Assembly (NCBI GenBank): GCA_030017475.1
Contig: JASEIO010000002.1
Span: forward strand, 1-63,204
Direction: 5' to 3'
Source of the DNA: a bacterium
GTDB taxonomy: Bacteria > UBA9089 > JASEIO01
DNA length: 63,204 bases
The position numbers were made by a program, and so were the translations under genes. The notes beneath the pieces were generated by a model. It had not been told where the DNA came from. It did not search any database and was given only the letters and a program-made list of their open reading frames with translations. Below are positions 41,956 to 51,308 of this stretch, in pieces. Numbering within the stretch: position 1 is the first letter of the stretch; each line of letters opens with the position of its first letter.

Positions 41956-42582
41956 TCAAGTTAAGAATGGATTGGTCAACCTTTCCTTTTCAATGGTAGA
42001 TTTCTCACCATGTCCAGGGTAGATAATAATTCCGCCATCTAAAATCAACAGCCTTGTCTTTATAGACTTAATTAAGGCCTCATGCGATCCATAAGGAAAG
42101 TCAGTCCTTCCAACACCTGAAGCAAAAAGGGTATCTCCAGTAAACAAAAACCTATCTATTCTCAAACAGATACTTCCAGGGGTGTGTCCAGGGGTATGAA
42201 TAACGTTTAAATTTATCCTACCAACTTTGATTACATCCTCATCATCTAATAATCTATCTGCCTTATCTATGGATATATCTCTCATAAAAAGGCTTGATAA
42301 ATTAAGCACTGGATCTGTAAGTAATTTTTCATCTTCCTTATGGAGCAGAACCTCGCAATCTGTAGTCTTTTTGACTGAAGAATTAGCTCCTATGTGATCA
42401 ATATGTCCATGGGTATTGATAATATAGGTCAGGCGGAGATCATTCTCTTTTAATATCCTTAAAATTAAACCTGAGTCTCCACCAGGATCAATAACTACTG
42501 ATTCTTTAGTCTCATTACATCCAATTATATAGCAATTGGAAGAAAAATCCGAAACCACTAATCTTTTTATAAAAACCTTCAT
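41956..42582 (-). CDS. Metallo-beta-lactamase-fold hydrolase (glyoxalase II-like)
   Basis: A 208-residue MBL-fold enzyme. The metal motif is INTHGHIDHIGAN (about 56-68), followed by HTPGHTPGSICL (His ligand), FTGDTLFASGVGRTDFP (Asp ligand) and YPGHGEKSTI at the C-terminus. The YcbL/glyoxalase II-like subgroup hydrolyses thioesters such as S-lactoylglutathione, but without the C-terminal glyoxalase II domain the substrate stays uncertain. It is upstream of the CsgG-like gene and follows dtd by 40 bases. Confidence 0.9.
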   Translation of the reverse strand: MKVFIKRLVVSDFSSNCYIIGCNETKESVVIDPGGDSGLILRILKENDLRLTYIINTHGHIDHIGANSSVKKTTDCEVLLHKEDEKLLTDPVLNLSSLFMRDISIDKADRLLDDEDVIKVGRINLNVIHTPGHTPGSICLRIDRFLFTGDTLFASGVGRTDFPYGSHEALIKSIKTRLLILDGGIIIYPGHGEKSTIEKERLTNPFLT

Positions 42583-42622
42583 ACCTTAGCTTATGGCTTA
42601 TGCCCCACAATTTAATGTGTAG

Positions 42623-43060
42623 TTACGTTTCAAGTATTAAGGTAACTGGGCCATCATTATGGATCGTAACAAGCATCCTGGCTTGAAATTGACCAGTTTT
42701 AACTGAAACTCCAATGTCTTTCATTGCCCCCACAAAGCAAGTGTACAAATCTTGTGCCTTATCATGCTTCGCTGCCCTTGTGAAATCAGGTCTTCTTCCT
42801 TTTCTGCAATCACCATATAATGTAAATTGAGAAACAATCAATACCTCACCTTGAACATCCAACAAAGACAAATTCATTTTATTATTTTCATCTTCAAAGA
42901 TGCGTAAATTAGCAATCTTTTGAGCCAGGTAGGTCGCTTCTTTCTTACTATCTGAAACCCCAACTCCAAGCAGAACAACCACTCCTTTTCCTATCGTTGA
43001 AATCATTCTACCCTCAACAAACACCTTAGCTTCTCTAACTCTCTGTACCACTGCTTTCAT
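42623..43060 (-). CDS. dtd: D-aminoacyl-tRNA deacylase
   Basis: Removes D-amino acids and glycine mischarged on tRNA. The 145 residues have MKAVVQRVREAKVFVEG, VVLLGVGVSD, SQFTLYGDCRKGRRPDF (about 78-94) and HNDGPVTLILET (cis Gly-Pro motif) at the end. The ATG at 43060 is chosen because it gives the conserved N-terminus MKAVVQR; a longer frame adds ten residues that do not belong to the family. Confidence 0.97.
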   Translation of the reverse strand: MKAVVQRVREAKVFVEGRMISTIGKGVVVLLGVGVSDSKKEATYLAQKIANLRIFEDENNKMNLSLLDVQGEVLIVSQFTLYGDCRKGRRPDFTRAAKHDKAQDLYTCFVGAMKDIGVSVKTGQFQARMLVTIHNDGPVTLILET

Positions 43061-43077
43061 AATCCCAAGAAAAATTA

Positions 43078-43130
43078 ACCACGGATTCACACGGATGATT
43101 TACAAAACTCAATAGAGTAAAGAGGATTAG
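43078..43130. repeat. Dispersed repeat family C, copy 2
   Basis: Begins ACCACGGATTCACACGGATG and resembles 13282-13333 throughout, including the following TTTACAAAACTC..GTAAAGAGG block. It lies just upstream of the dtd start. A fragment reading CTCTGTGGATTCTGTGGCT near 41912-41935 may be a related piece. Confidence 0.5.
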
Positions 43131-43190
43131 GGTTAAGAAGCCTGTTTTTCTTTTTTTAGCAATACCACATTTTTTGTAATTTTGCAAGCA

Positions 43191-43955
43191 TTATTTATTA
43201 TAGGTTTCTTCAATAAAGCCAATTGCTTTTTTGGCAATAATTTTCCCTGCTTCATCTTCAGGAATAATCACTTCATCAGCACCAGCTGATCTTACAACTC
43301 GAAGATATCTCGATTTCCCAACCCTTGTAATTATCCTTACCTCTGGGTTAAGATTTTTGGCTGTAATTGTAATGTATAGGTTATCCGGATCGTTATCGAT
43401 CAATACCAAAATCCCTTTTGCCTTTATGATTTGAGCTTGAAGTAAAACCCCTCTTCTTCTTGCATCTCCATTTATAACCAATTTTCCTTCTTCGAGTAAG
43501 GATTTAACTAAGCTTTCATCATTCTCAATAACCACAAATGGGATCTTATTTTCTGTAAGATTTTCTACAACAGTCCTTCCAACTTGTCCATAACCACAAA
43601 TAATTAAATGATTTTCGAGTTTCTCCAATCTAAGTTGATTTTTCATTTTTAACCACACCCCTTTTCCTTCCCCTTTAAAGAAACTGCGAAAAAATCTTTC
43701 AACTATCCAAATCCCTGAGAAGTATATTCCAAGGGTAACAAAAACAGAAAAGATTTTAGTTATTGACTGGATTTGGGCATTTGCAATGGCGGATCGATTA
43801 ACTAACCAGAATAATGCATCAATGAAAGAGATATGTTCCAAATGCATAAAGCCAAGTATAGATATAGATAGAAAGCACAACAGGAATAAGACTGGTAGTA
43901 GAAGAATCTTAATCAAAAACCATAAAGCTACGTTAAATGCAAATCTACTTTTCAT
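43191..43955 (-). CDS. Kch-like TrkA-N protein with degenerate K+ pore
   Basis: A 254-residue protein with two membrane helices (about 10-36 and 65-88) flanking a pore-like helix, then an RCK/TrkA-N Rossmann domain with ICGYGQVGRTVVENL (120-133), NGDARRRGVLLQA and ITRVGKSRYLRVVRSAGAD. The filter, normally TVGYGD, reads SAIANAQ at 55-61, so K+ selectivity is probably lost. It may be a sensor that keeps the nucleotide-binding domain at the membrane. It overlaps the upstream large membrane protein gene by four bases and so belongs to the Pel-like string. Confidence 0.87.
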   Translation of the reverse strand: MKSRFAFNVALWFLIKILLLPVLFLLCFLSISILGFMHLEHISFIDALFWLVNRSAIANAQIQSITKIFSVFVTLGIYFSGIWIVERFFRSFFKGEGKGVWLKMKNQLRLEKLENHLIICGYGQVGRTVVENLTENKIPFVVIENDESLVKSLLEEGKLVINGDARRRGVLLQAQIIKAKGILVLIDNDPDNLYITITAKNLNPEVRIITRVGKSRYLRVVRSAGADEVIIPEDEAGKIIAKKAIGFIEETYNK

Positions 43956-45922
43956 CTTATATCTGTCGGTTCATCTTCTTTCCAAAGGGGCTTAGGCCTG
44001 GAGACCTCTTTATGGATAGCATAGATAGTAATATTCTCATCTTCATAAAAGATATCCATATCTCGATGATAGATAGAATAAACTTGACACCATTCATTAA
44101 TCCTCCTTTGGAAATCATCCCTCCATCTATAATCAATTTCAATGCCTCCTTCTTTAACCCTAAACCCTTTTTTTTCAGTAAATATGAATATATGGGGGAT
44201 CTCTATGGGTAAGTCATCCTGAGGATTGTATCTACTCAAAAAATCTTCGATATGCATATGCCATCCTTTCTTTAAACACAATGGATACTCCTCAGTAGTC
44301 GATACAATCAACCATTCGTATGGAGTATACATTTTAGAAATCCTCAAATAACCTCTTATCATCCCATCGTATTCCATCTTAAAGGATTCAGGTGGCTTTC
44401 CCGGGAAAGCGATCCCCAATAAAAGGATTACGGAAATTGCAGCTCCAAACTGTCTATAGTTACCTATTAATATCCTACCTAAGATCTTAGAAGTTAAGAT
44501 ATAATAAAATAGTCCTAATGGTATGGAAATTAGTAAGCTTAAGAAATGACCTGTACTATAAGGGCAAACCACATGCCTTATTCCAAAGAAATTAGCCTTA
44601 TATTGAAAGAATAAGAAGAGTAGAAAAATAGTAAAGCTGAGGAAATCAAATTTATCTATCCTATCTTTGATAGTTATACCATATCCTATTAAAAAAAGAT
44701 TAATTGCTAAGATTACATACAATAAACCACTTAAATCTAAGGCCCCTGCCCTGAATTGAGGAGTAAATAGAGTAAAAAACCCAAGTGCTGATTCGTGCAA
44801 TTTATATCCAGATAAAAATCCTAATAAAATAGATAAATGCCCTAACAACAATGATGCTACGAATGCCAAAAGTACAGATATCAAAGTCTTTTTTGTCCAT
44901 AGACGGGCTATTATCCCTGATAGAAGAATAGAGACCATTCCAATCATAGCCATTAATCCAACTATAGAATGTACACGAAATATGATTACTAATCCTTCGC
45001 ATGAAAGCAAAAGGTATCTCGCTTTTCGCATGACTATATATCGTAGCATGAAGTATAAAGTAGGAAGTAAAAAAAGGGCTCCAAACTCTTGAGGTAAGGT
45101 TGTTGTTTGTCTATAAAGACCAAGGGGTAGTTGCTCCGCAATTGTTCCCCCATAGATAAATATACCATAAATAAATGAGGAAATAAGTGAGGCACCTTTA
45201 CTCCCTGTAAGCCTGTTAGTTATCCAATAACAAGATAAAACAGTTAATAGTGATATAAAAGGCCCCATAAATTTAAAGATATACACTGGATCAAGATATG
45301 TAAAAAAGTGGATGGAAGACAAAAAAGAGGCAAATCCCTCTGGATGAATCCCTGTGAGAAACAATCTATTCATCTCCATATCTTTCATTACCTTTATCCA
45401 TACATATGGATCTGAGGTTCCTAAAGCCTCATGCCGGAAAGAGTCATAAAACCTAAGATAGGCTGCATAACCCATTACTGGAATAAATGATAGAAGGTAT
45501 ATTAGATTGGATCTATCGCATGACCTTATTCTATCAAGGACCCTACCTTTTTTTTCGATTAGATATTCCTTGGATACCTTGACCAAATCTACTCCTTGAT
45601 CCAAAACATCAAGAAAAGAACTAACAACCCTTAAAAAGAAATTAGACAACCTCTCAAAGAAGGCCCATTTACGTCTATAAATTATAAAGCCAATACCTAC
45701 TAAGAGATAACCACCATATAAAGATAGCGGTTCATAGATGTGGAGAAGAACAAGAAAATGAACAAGAAGTAAGGTAATAAAGGTCATATGGGTTAAATTA
45801 ACAAAGAATTTATCTAAAATAGAATCCCCCTTTCTTTTTTTAATAAATAGACTGGGAAAAAGTATGTATACTAATAAGAAGAGAGATATAATCTTACTTA
45901 CAACGAATAGATTAGAGATCAT
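43952..45922 (-). CDS. Large multi-pass membrane protein, GT-C-like, unknown
   Basis: A 656-residue protein with about a dozen membrane helices spread from 1 to about 500 and a soluble C-terminal tail (about 510-656). The segment ALGTSDPYVWIKVMKDME near 165 and the size resemble GT-C membrane glycosyltransferases or polymer-associated membrane proteins, but no decisive motif is visible. I do not recognise a named family. It starts three bases after the GH114-like gene and is coupled to the Kch-like gene, so it most likely acts in the Pel-like polysaccharide system. Confidence 0.8.
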   Translation of the reverse strand: MISNLFVVSKIISLFLLVYILFPSLFIKKRKGDSILDKFFVNLTHMTFITLLLVHFLVLLHIYEPLSLYGGYLLVGIGFIIYRRKWAFFERLSNFFLRVVSSFLDVLDQGVDLVKVSKEYLIEKKGRVLDRIRSCDRSNLIYLLSFIPVMGYAAYLRFYDSFRHEALGTSDPYVWIKVMKDMEMNRLFLTGIHPEGFASFLSSIHFFTYLDPVYIFKFMGPFISLLTVLSCYWITNRLTGSKGASLISSFIYGIFIYGGTIAEQLPLGLYRQTTTLPQEFGALFLLPTLYFMLRYIVMRKARYLLLSCEGLVIIFRVHSIVGLMAMIGMVSILLSGIIARLWTKKTLISVLLAFVASLLLGHLSILLGFLSGYKLHESALGFFTLFTPQFRAGALDLSGLLYVILAINLFLIGYGITIKDRIDKFDFLSFTIFLLFLFFQYKANFFGIRHVVCPYSTGHFLSLLISIPLGLFYYILTSKILGRILIGNYRQFGAAISVILLLGIAFPGKPPESFKMEYDGMIRGYLRISKMYTPYEWLIVSTTEEYPLCLKKGWHMHIEDFLSRYNPQDDLPIEIPHIFIFTEKKGFRVKEGGIEIDYRWRDDFQRRINEWCQVYSIYHRDMDIFYEDENITIYAIHKEVSRPKPLWKEDEPTDIR

Positions 45923-45925
45923 CTA

Positions 45926-46762
45926 TTACTCTCCAAATTCAAGATTTACCATATATAATTTACTATGCGTAAGACTCGAAACACTAGGTATAAAACCAAA
46001 TGATCTTGCCCTTCTATAAGCAAATGTAATTAAATCCAAATCCGTCTCTTCGGTATAATCCAGGGTAAAGACATCGAATAAGGGATTATCAGTCCAACCC
46101 CTTATACTATTTATTCTATTTGCCTGGGAAGTAGTATAGGAAAGTTCAGAAGGCTTGAGCTTCTTCAAGGTAGAGCTGAAGCTTTCATACATAATAGCGT
46201 TAATGAAAGGTGTAATTTCCTGTAAAACTATCCATCCATTATTGACCAAGAGATACTCTTGTGGATATGTCTCACGGATCTTCCTTATCAGTTCAATCAT
46301 ACCAGGCTTAAGGATTTTCTCCTTTATATCCTCAGGATAAAGATGTGGATAAAGAACAGTATCCAGAAAGGCACCGCTGCAACCCAAGTCTTCTACAATA
46401 GTAGCCATCTTTTCATAAATAACATATTGTTGCCATCCTTTATCTTTAGGATTTACAAAATAGGATCCCCAATCCTTATGCCTATCAGGTTTGCCATCTG
46501 GTCCAGGTATATCACATCCTACGCCTGTAAAATAATCTAAATACCAAGATGCATATCCACCTGGCCCTTTTCCATTATGAACCTTTAATGGATAATCTTC
46601 TCCAATTGAGAGATAACCCAATACTTTGGTTTTATTGGTTTTTAAAAAGGCTATCTCCTGGGGGGTGTAATGCGCAGGTTGAATAATTACTAAGTCAAAT
46701 TTACAAAGGTCTCTTATTCTTCCTTTACCATAATAAACACAATAATTTCTAATATCTGACAT
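45926..46762 (-). CDS. GH114-like endo-polygalactosaminidase domain protein
   Basis: A 278-residue TIM-barrel protein of the GH114/TM1410-like family, related to the hydrolase domain of PelA. Diagnostic pieces are VLGYLSIGEDY, a catalytic-type Asp in CSGAFLDTVLYP (Asp135) and Glu in AIMYESFSS (Glu194), counted from the TTG one codon upstream. No signal peptide or membrane helix is visible, so export is unclear, unlike PelA, which is periplasmic. It follows pelG by about 14 bases. It may trim or regulate the polymer, or act in the cytoplasm. Confidence 0.85.
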   Translation of the reverse strand: MSDIRNYCVYYGKGRIRDLCKFDLVIIQPAHYTPQEIAFLKTNKTKVLGYLSIGEDYPLKVHNGKGPGGYASWYLDYFTGVGCDIPGPDGKPDRHKDWGSYFVNPKDKGWQQYVIYEKMATIVEDLGCSGAFLDTVLYPHLYPEDIKEKILKPGMIELIRKIRETYPQEYLLVNNGWIVLQEITPFINAIMYESFSSTLKKLKPSELSYTTSQANRINSIRGWTDNPLFDVFTLDYTEETDLDLITFAYRRARSFGFIPSVSSLTHSKLYMVNLEFGE

Positions 46763-46776
46763 CAAAAATCTGTGAT

Positions 46777-48351
46777 TTAAAAGGCTGAGTAATAATAGTA
46801 ATCAAGATGCTTAAAGACTCTAAAAGCGTAAATGGAAGATACAATCATGAAGACAAAGGCTCCTATTAAAAGACCAATTACTGCAAAATGGTGACCAAAG
46901 ATTCTGGAAAGGAAAAAACCCACTACAAAATTACAGATTATCCCAGGTATGATTGCACGAATTATAAAATGTGGACGGGATAAGGCAAAGAAAAAGATAC
47001 CATTAAACAATGCCCAAACCAGAAATACATATCCAACACACGCAGAGAAGAAAACAAAATAGGTAATTTCATTAAAGAAATTCTCAACATATTTAAAAAT
47101 CTCTATCCTATTTAGAAGAAACATTCCAGAATAGACTCCTATAATACTTAAGATAGAGATGAATAAAAACAGAATTAAATGATTTTTATAAAAGTTTATA
47201 AATCTTTGGTTAAAGTCCGAAACCCCTCTGGCTTTCACCTTTTTCTGCTCTGAAATTACAGTCCTTGAAAATGCCTCAATTGAATATTGTAAGACGCCTA
47301 TAGTTAAGACAAGAGAAATGAGTGCCCAAACCATTCCCAATTCATATTGAACCTTAAACCAGAGTATATAAGGCGAATCTCTCGAAGGAGTGGTCCAGGC
47401 TATTACTCTATCTAAGAATAAGAAGACAAAGTAAAGTACCCCATAGAGAAAATAAGGGAAGATAGAATAGATAACCATTGAAATACGCGGGAGATCTGAG
47501 GCTCTAAATTCCTTCTCAGCCTTCTTCGCCTTCCTCTGAAGCAACATATAACTAAAAAAGAGGCCTCCTATAATTGCTACCGAAAGTCCAATTACATGTG
47601 AGAATAAGATATCCAAACCAAAGAACTTGAATGCGATATGAACCGCAAGGATTCCTAAGGCAATCACCACGGTGCACAAAAACAATCTTTTAAGCATGTA
47701 TAGGGTAGCGAGACTTAACCATAGGAAGGAGAGAAAAAGGTAGTATATAAAGGCATACCAGAATATATAATTGGGTAGAAAACCGAAGAGAAGATTTATT
47801 ATAAGAAAGAGTAATCCAAAGAGAATTGTTGTGGTTGCTCCAAATCTAAATAATCTAAAGCAAACCTTTTTGGTTAAGATATCCTCTTTTTGATGGATAT
47901 AGAATAGACCCCTTCTCCCAATCGCCTGACAAAAGCCCCCAGTTATGATAAATGATAAAATTGTACCGACTCCAATTCCTGTTGCCCTCCCTACATCATA
48001 CAACATCCATGTCCAAAGTGAATAGGGAAGAATTAGCATAGCAAATATCATTACAACCATAGGCATGGCAAAAAAGAGTCCCGAAGAATAATATCTTAAG
48101 AACATCAACCAATTTGATTTCCTCTTCTCTGTCTCACCCCCTTTTATGGATTTTGAAATCCCTAATTCGGGGTAAATTTCATAGATATGTTTTGCCAAGA
48201 GGAAGGTATTTCCATATCCGAATCTCTCTACACAATCCTTATCAGTTATACCATTTGCCTCAATCAAGGCAGCTATTTCAAGGTAGCTTTGAGGTTTTCC
48301 CCTATCTTCAAGGATTTCTTTAGCCAATGCCAAAATTCGATCATCTACCAT
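46777..48351 (-). CDS. pelG: PelG-like polysaccharide membrane transporter
   Basis: About 524 residues with twelve or so membrane helices, of the PelG group in the MOP flippase superfamily, which moves the Pel polymer across the inner membrane. A soluble N-terminal region (about 1-75) precedes RYYSSGLFFAMPMVVMIFAML. The conserved region FFYIHQKEDILTKK and the segment ISMVIYSIFPYFLYGVLYFVFLFLDRVIAW are typical. The ATG at 48351 is chosen because it lies seven bases after the pelF stop; a longer frame would overlap pelF. No PelD or PelE is adjacent. Confidence 0.9.
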   Translation of the reverse strand: MVDDRILALAKEILEDRGKPQSYLEIAALIEANGITDKDCVERFGYGNTFLLAKHIYEIYPELGISKSIKGGETEKRKSNWLMFLRYYSSGLFFAMPMVVMIFAMLILPYSLWTWMLYDVGRATGIGVGTILSFIITGGFCQAIGRRGLFYIHQKEDILTKKVCFRLFRFGATTTILFGLLFLIINLLFGFLPNYIFWYAFIYYLFLSFLWLSLATLYMLKRLFLCTVVIALGILAVHIAFKFFGLDILFSHVIGLSVAIIGGLFFSYMLLQRKAKKAEKEFRASDLPRISMVIYSIFPYFLYGVLYFVFLFLDRVIAWTTPSRDSPYILWFKVQYELGMVWALISLVLTIGVLQYSIEAFSRTVISEQKKVKARGVSDFNQRFINFYKNHLILFLFISILSIIGVYSGMFLLNRIEIFKYVENFFNEITYFVFFSACVGYVFLVWALFNGIFFFALSRPHFIIRAIIPGIICNFVVGFFLSRIFGHHFAVIGLLIGAFVFMIVSSIYAFRVFKHLDYYYYSAF

Positions 48352-48358
48352 ATAATTC

Positions 48359-49855
48359 TCATTTTTCCCTTTTTGACTTGGAGAGATCGACCAGATTAAA
48401 GTAGCTCTGTTGATATTCCTTAACCATATTTTCAACAGTAAACATATTGAGGACCTTAGTTCTGGCATCTAATCCAAAGGTCTCTCGAAGCTCTTTATCT
48501 TTCAATAGCTTTATTATGGCCGTAGCAAATTCTTCAGGCTTTTTCGCTCTCACCATTAATCCACACCCTTCCAATGCCTCTCTTACCCCACCTACATCTG
48601 TAGCTACTATTGGCTTTCCTGAAGCCATTGCCTCGACAACTGTATAAGGAAAGGCTTCACTTATTGAAGTTAAGGCAACAATATCTCCTTTATTATAGAT
48701 TGTAGTTGGTTCTGATGTATATCCAGCGAATATTACATTCTCTGTCAACCCCAATTCTTCCCTTAATTTTATGCACCTTTCATAATATTCTGGGTTTGAC
48801 ACTTCACCATAAATCAGGAATTTAACATCTCCCATTTCTTTATTAACCAAAGATGCCCCCTTTATTAAGGTTTCAATATCCTTTATAGGATCCACTCGGG
48901 TTGCGGAAACAACTACTGTTTTTTCTCCTTCCTTTTTCTCCGCAGGGTAAAATACCCTTGGATCAACTCCATTGTAAATAGTTTTTATTCTTTCCTCTGG
49001 AACCCGATTTATAAATTCCCATCTTTTATTGTACTCACAAACAGGAGATATCTGATCAGCAAAATAGTAGCTTATCCGGGATATGCCAGAAATTAGATCT
49101 AAAAGAAATCCCTTTGAATATGAGATATGTTCCAACCTGGAAATAAATAGATGTTGCTCTTTCATGTAGATTCCATGTTCTGTTAATAGAAATGGCGTAT
49201 CATAGGAAAATTTCGAAATTATACAAGGGATTGAACAAAAGGCTGCAGCTGTAGAGTGAGTCACATCCGTTTTTGGAACAGGAACATTTAAGATTAAGAA
49301 GAATCGATATAACCATCTTAGACATTCTGTTAAGCTATAAAGGGAAGGGGGTTCTTCTTCATAAGTCTTGTCCTTTTCCGCAAACCGTAGCATCTCCTTT
49401 TTAAATATTTCCCAAACTGTTTCAGACCTAAAGGTTTCATTAATGTCGTATTCTTTAAAATATAGATGCAGTTTATATAAGGTTGTTCCTATTGAATAGG
49501 CCTCCTCTTCTGATCTATGTAAATTTCTGAGGAAGGTACGAAAAAGTGGGGCAAATTTTTTATTTATAGCTGATTCTGTAGTTTTCTTTTTTTTATAATA
49601 GATCTTAGAGAAAGGGATTTTTTTCAGATATTCTGTTGGCTCTTCTGAACCCCATAAAGGAAGGTGAATTATTTCACGTACATTTTTTGGAAGACTATAT
49701 TTACGTGAAACATAAGGGTTCATCATAATTGCAAATAAGGTGAAAGAGACTGCCTTACATCCTTTTATAAGGTTATCACACCATGTAGATACTCCTCCAG
49801 GATGAAAAGGATACGTTCCCTCTGTAGTCAGAAGAACAGAAACCTCCTCTTCCAT
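48359..49855 (-). CDS. pelF: PelF-like GT4 glycosyltransferase
   Basis: A 498-residue cytoplasmic GT4 enzyme. The PelF hallmark is TTEGTYPFHPGGVSTWCDNLIKG at the N-terminus (about 9-31). The C-terminal donor domain has IKTIYNGVDP, VVSATRVDPIKD and the E-x7-E region SISEAFPYTVVEAMASGKPIVATDVGGVREAL. PelF in Pseudomonas polymerises the Pel backbone with UDP-GlcNAc or GalNAc. It lies between the TolC-like gene and pelG. The cyclic-di-GMP receptor PelD is not present beside it, so regulation must differ. Confidence 0.94.
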   Translation of the reverse strand: MEEEVSVLLTTEGTYPFHPGGVSTWCDNLIKGCKAVSFTLFAIMMNPYVSRKYSLPKNVREIIHLPLWGSEEPTEYLKKIPFSKIYYKKKKTTESAINKKFAPLFRTFLRNLHRSEEEAYSIGTTLYKLHLYFKEYDINETFRSETVWEIFKKEMLRFAEKDKTYEEEPPSLYSLTECLRWLYRFFLILNVPVPKTDVTHSTAAAFCSIPCIISKFSYDTPFLLTEHGIYMKEQHLFISRLEHISYSKGFLLDLISGISRISYYFADQISPVCEYNKRWEFINRVPEERIKTIYNGVDPRVFYPAEKKEGEKTVVVSATRVDPIKDIETLIKGASLVNKEMGDVKFLIYGEVSNPEYYERCIKLREELGLTENVIFAGYTSEPTTIYNKGDIVALTSISEAFPYTVVEAMASGKPIVATDVGGVREALEGCGLMVRAKKPEEFATAIIKLLKDKELRETFGLDARTKVLNMFTVENMVKEYQQSYFNLVDLSKSKREK

Positions 49856-49865
49856 TACCCTTCAC

Positions 49866-51284
49866 CTATTTGGTTAAATCTATCCCTAACATTAAGGCAA
49901 ACTTAATCTTATTAATCCAATAATCCTTAACTGAATCTAAGTATCTTTTCTTCGTCCACAAAAGCCTGTCAATGGCAAAAATCACATCTCTCTGTGTTTC
50001 AAATTCCAAATCATACCTTTCTTTTGTTATATCAAGTATCTCTTTTGCTCTATCCACCCTGCCCCTATTAACTATTAATCTTTCCAATGCGTCTTCACAC
50101 CGAAGATATGCCTCTTCCACTTCCATCTTTATTCTGTCTTTGAGTTCATCCCTTTCTAATTCAGATACCTCCTGTAATCTTTCTTGTTGCATAATCCTCG
50201 CCCGAGTTAATCCCCCATCAAAGATAGGGATTCTAAACATTGCCAAGAACCAGTATGCCTTTTTTCCTGGAAAGAGGTTGTCATCGGTATATCCATATTT
50301 TGCATCAAGGGTTAAGGTTGGATATCTTTCCCTCTGAGCTAACTTATAAGAAAGTTTGGCCTCCTCTATTCGATTATCTATCTTTTTCACTTCCACCAAA
50401 TTTTTATAAGCTAAATCTAAATATCTTTCTACAACCTCTTCTGGAAGTTTTATAGTAGTATACGCAACCTCTACATCTTCCCCTACTATCTTGTTTAATC
50501 TCTTCTTTGCTACAGTGAGTTCGGATTCTGCATGCATCAAATCATCTTTGGCTTCAAAAAATCTATCCTCTGCATTTAGTAATGTAATCCTAGGGCAGCC
50601 ACCTGTTTTATGAAAAAACCTGACCTTTTGTAAATGGTCACTTGTAATCTTAACTAAATTCTCCGCCTCCTTCTTTTCCTCCTGTTTTTCTAATACATCA
50701 CAATAGATCCGCACTGCATCAAGAATAACCTCCTGTTTTACTCTTGTAGCCTCAAGAAAAGCTAAAAACTCCTGCAACTTAGCCCTTTTTATTCTAATCT
50801 TTCTTTTTCCGAAGGTTATTAAATCCCAATGTCCAACCAAAAAGGCATTCCATTTATATGGATAAACCCGATACCAAGGCTCTTTAGAGCCAGTCTCATA
50901 ACTTAACTCTGCCCATATAGAAGGCCATGCATTTGCTCTAATTTCCCTACCACTTGACCATTCATAATCAATCCTTTTCTCTGCAATCTTTATTCTATGG
51001 TCATAAAGGACTGCCTTTTTCAAATAAAGTGAAAGATCTATATAACCACCCTCCTCCTTTGTTTTTTCTTCTTCTTCAATAATTTCTATTAAACTTTTGC
51101 TTCTTTTATGACGGGGATTTAAATCCAATACCTCTTTGAGGTACTGTTTTGCCCCTGGTAAATCTCCTATAAGGTATCTTTTCTTTCCCAACTCATAAAA
51201 TTCATCTTCATCCTTTGCAGATGTAAGGGTAATACATAGTAAACAGTAAGTAATAATCGATAAGATAATAAATCCCTTTTTCAT
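49866..51284 (-). CDS. TPR-TolC-type outer membrane efflux fusion
   Basis: A 472-residue exported protein with signal MKKGFIILSIITYCLLCITLTSA. A single TPR-like pair (about 25-60, ELGKKRYLIGDLPGAKQYLKEVLDLNPRHKRS) is followed by a TolC/OEP fold with two long coiled hairpins (LLNAEDRFFEAKDDLMHAESELTVAKKRLN; LERDELKDRIKMEVEEAYLRCEDAL). It should form the outer-membrane channel of an export system with the HlyD-like adaptor. In Pel systems of proteobacteria, PelB combines TPRs with a porin; this may be an analogous but unrelated solution. Confidence 0.9.
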   Translation of the reverse strand: MKKGFIILSIITYCLLCITLTSAKDEDEFYELGKKRYLIGDLPGAKQYLKEVLDLNPRHKRSKSLIEIIEEEEKTKEEGGYIDLSLYLKKAVLYDHRIKIAEKRIDYEWSSGREIRANAWPSIWAELSYETGSKEPWYRVYPYKWNAFLVGHWDLITFGKRKIRIKRAKLQEFLAFLEATRVKQEVILDAVRIYCDVLEKQEEKKEAENLVKITSDHLQKVRFFHKTGGCPRITLLNAEDRFFEAKDDLMHAESELTVAKKRLNKIVGEDVEVAYTTIKLPEEVVERYLDLAYKNLVEVKKIDNRIEEAKLSYKLAQRERYPTLTLDAKYGYTDDNLFPGKKAYWFLAMFRIPIFDGGLTRARIMQQERLQEVSELERDELKDRIKMEVEEAYLRCEDALERLIVNRGRVDRAKEILDITKERYDLEFETQRDVIFAIDRLLWTKKRYLDSVKDYWINKIKFALMLGIDLTK

Positions 51285-51308
51285 CTTTCCCTTATTTCCT
51301 CTATTTAT

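Noticed and set aside
48352-48468. A longer PelG start, 39 residues upstream
   Set aside because: It would overlap the pelF 3' end by over 100 bases, and the extra residues do not look like PelG. The ATG at 48351 fits the gene spacing.
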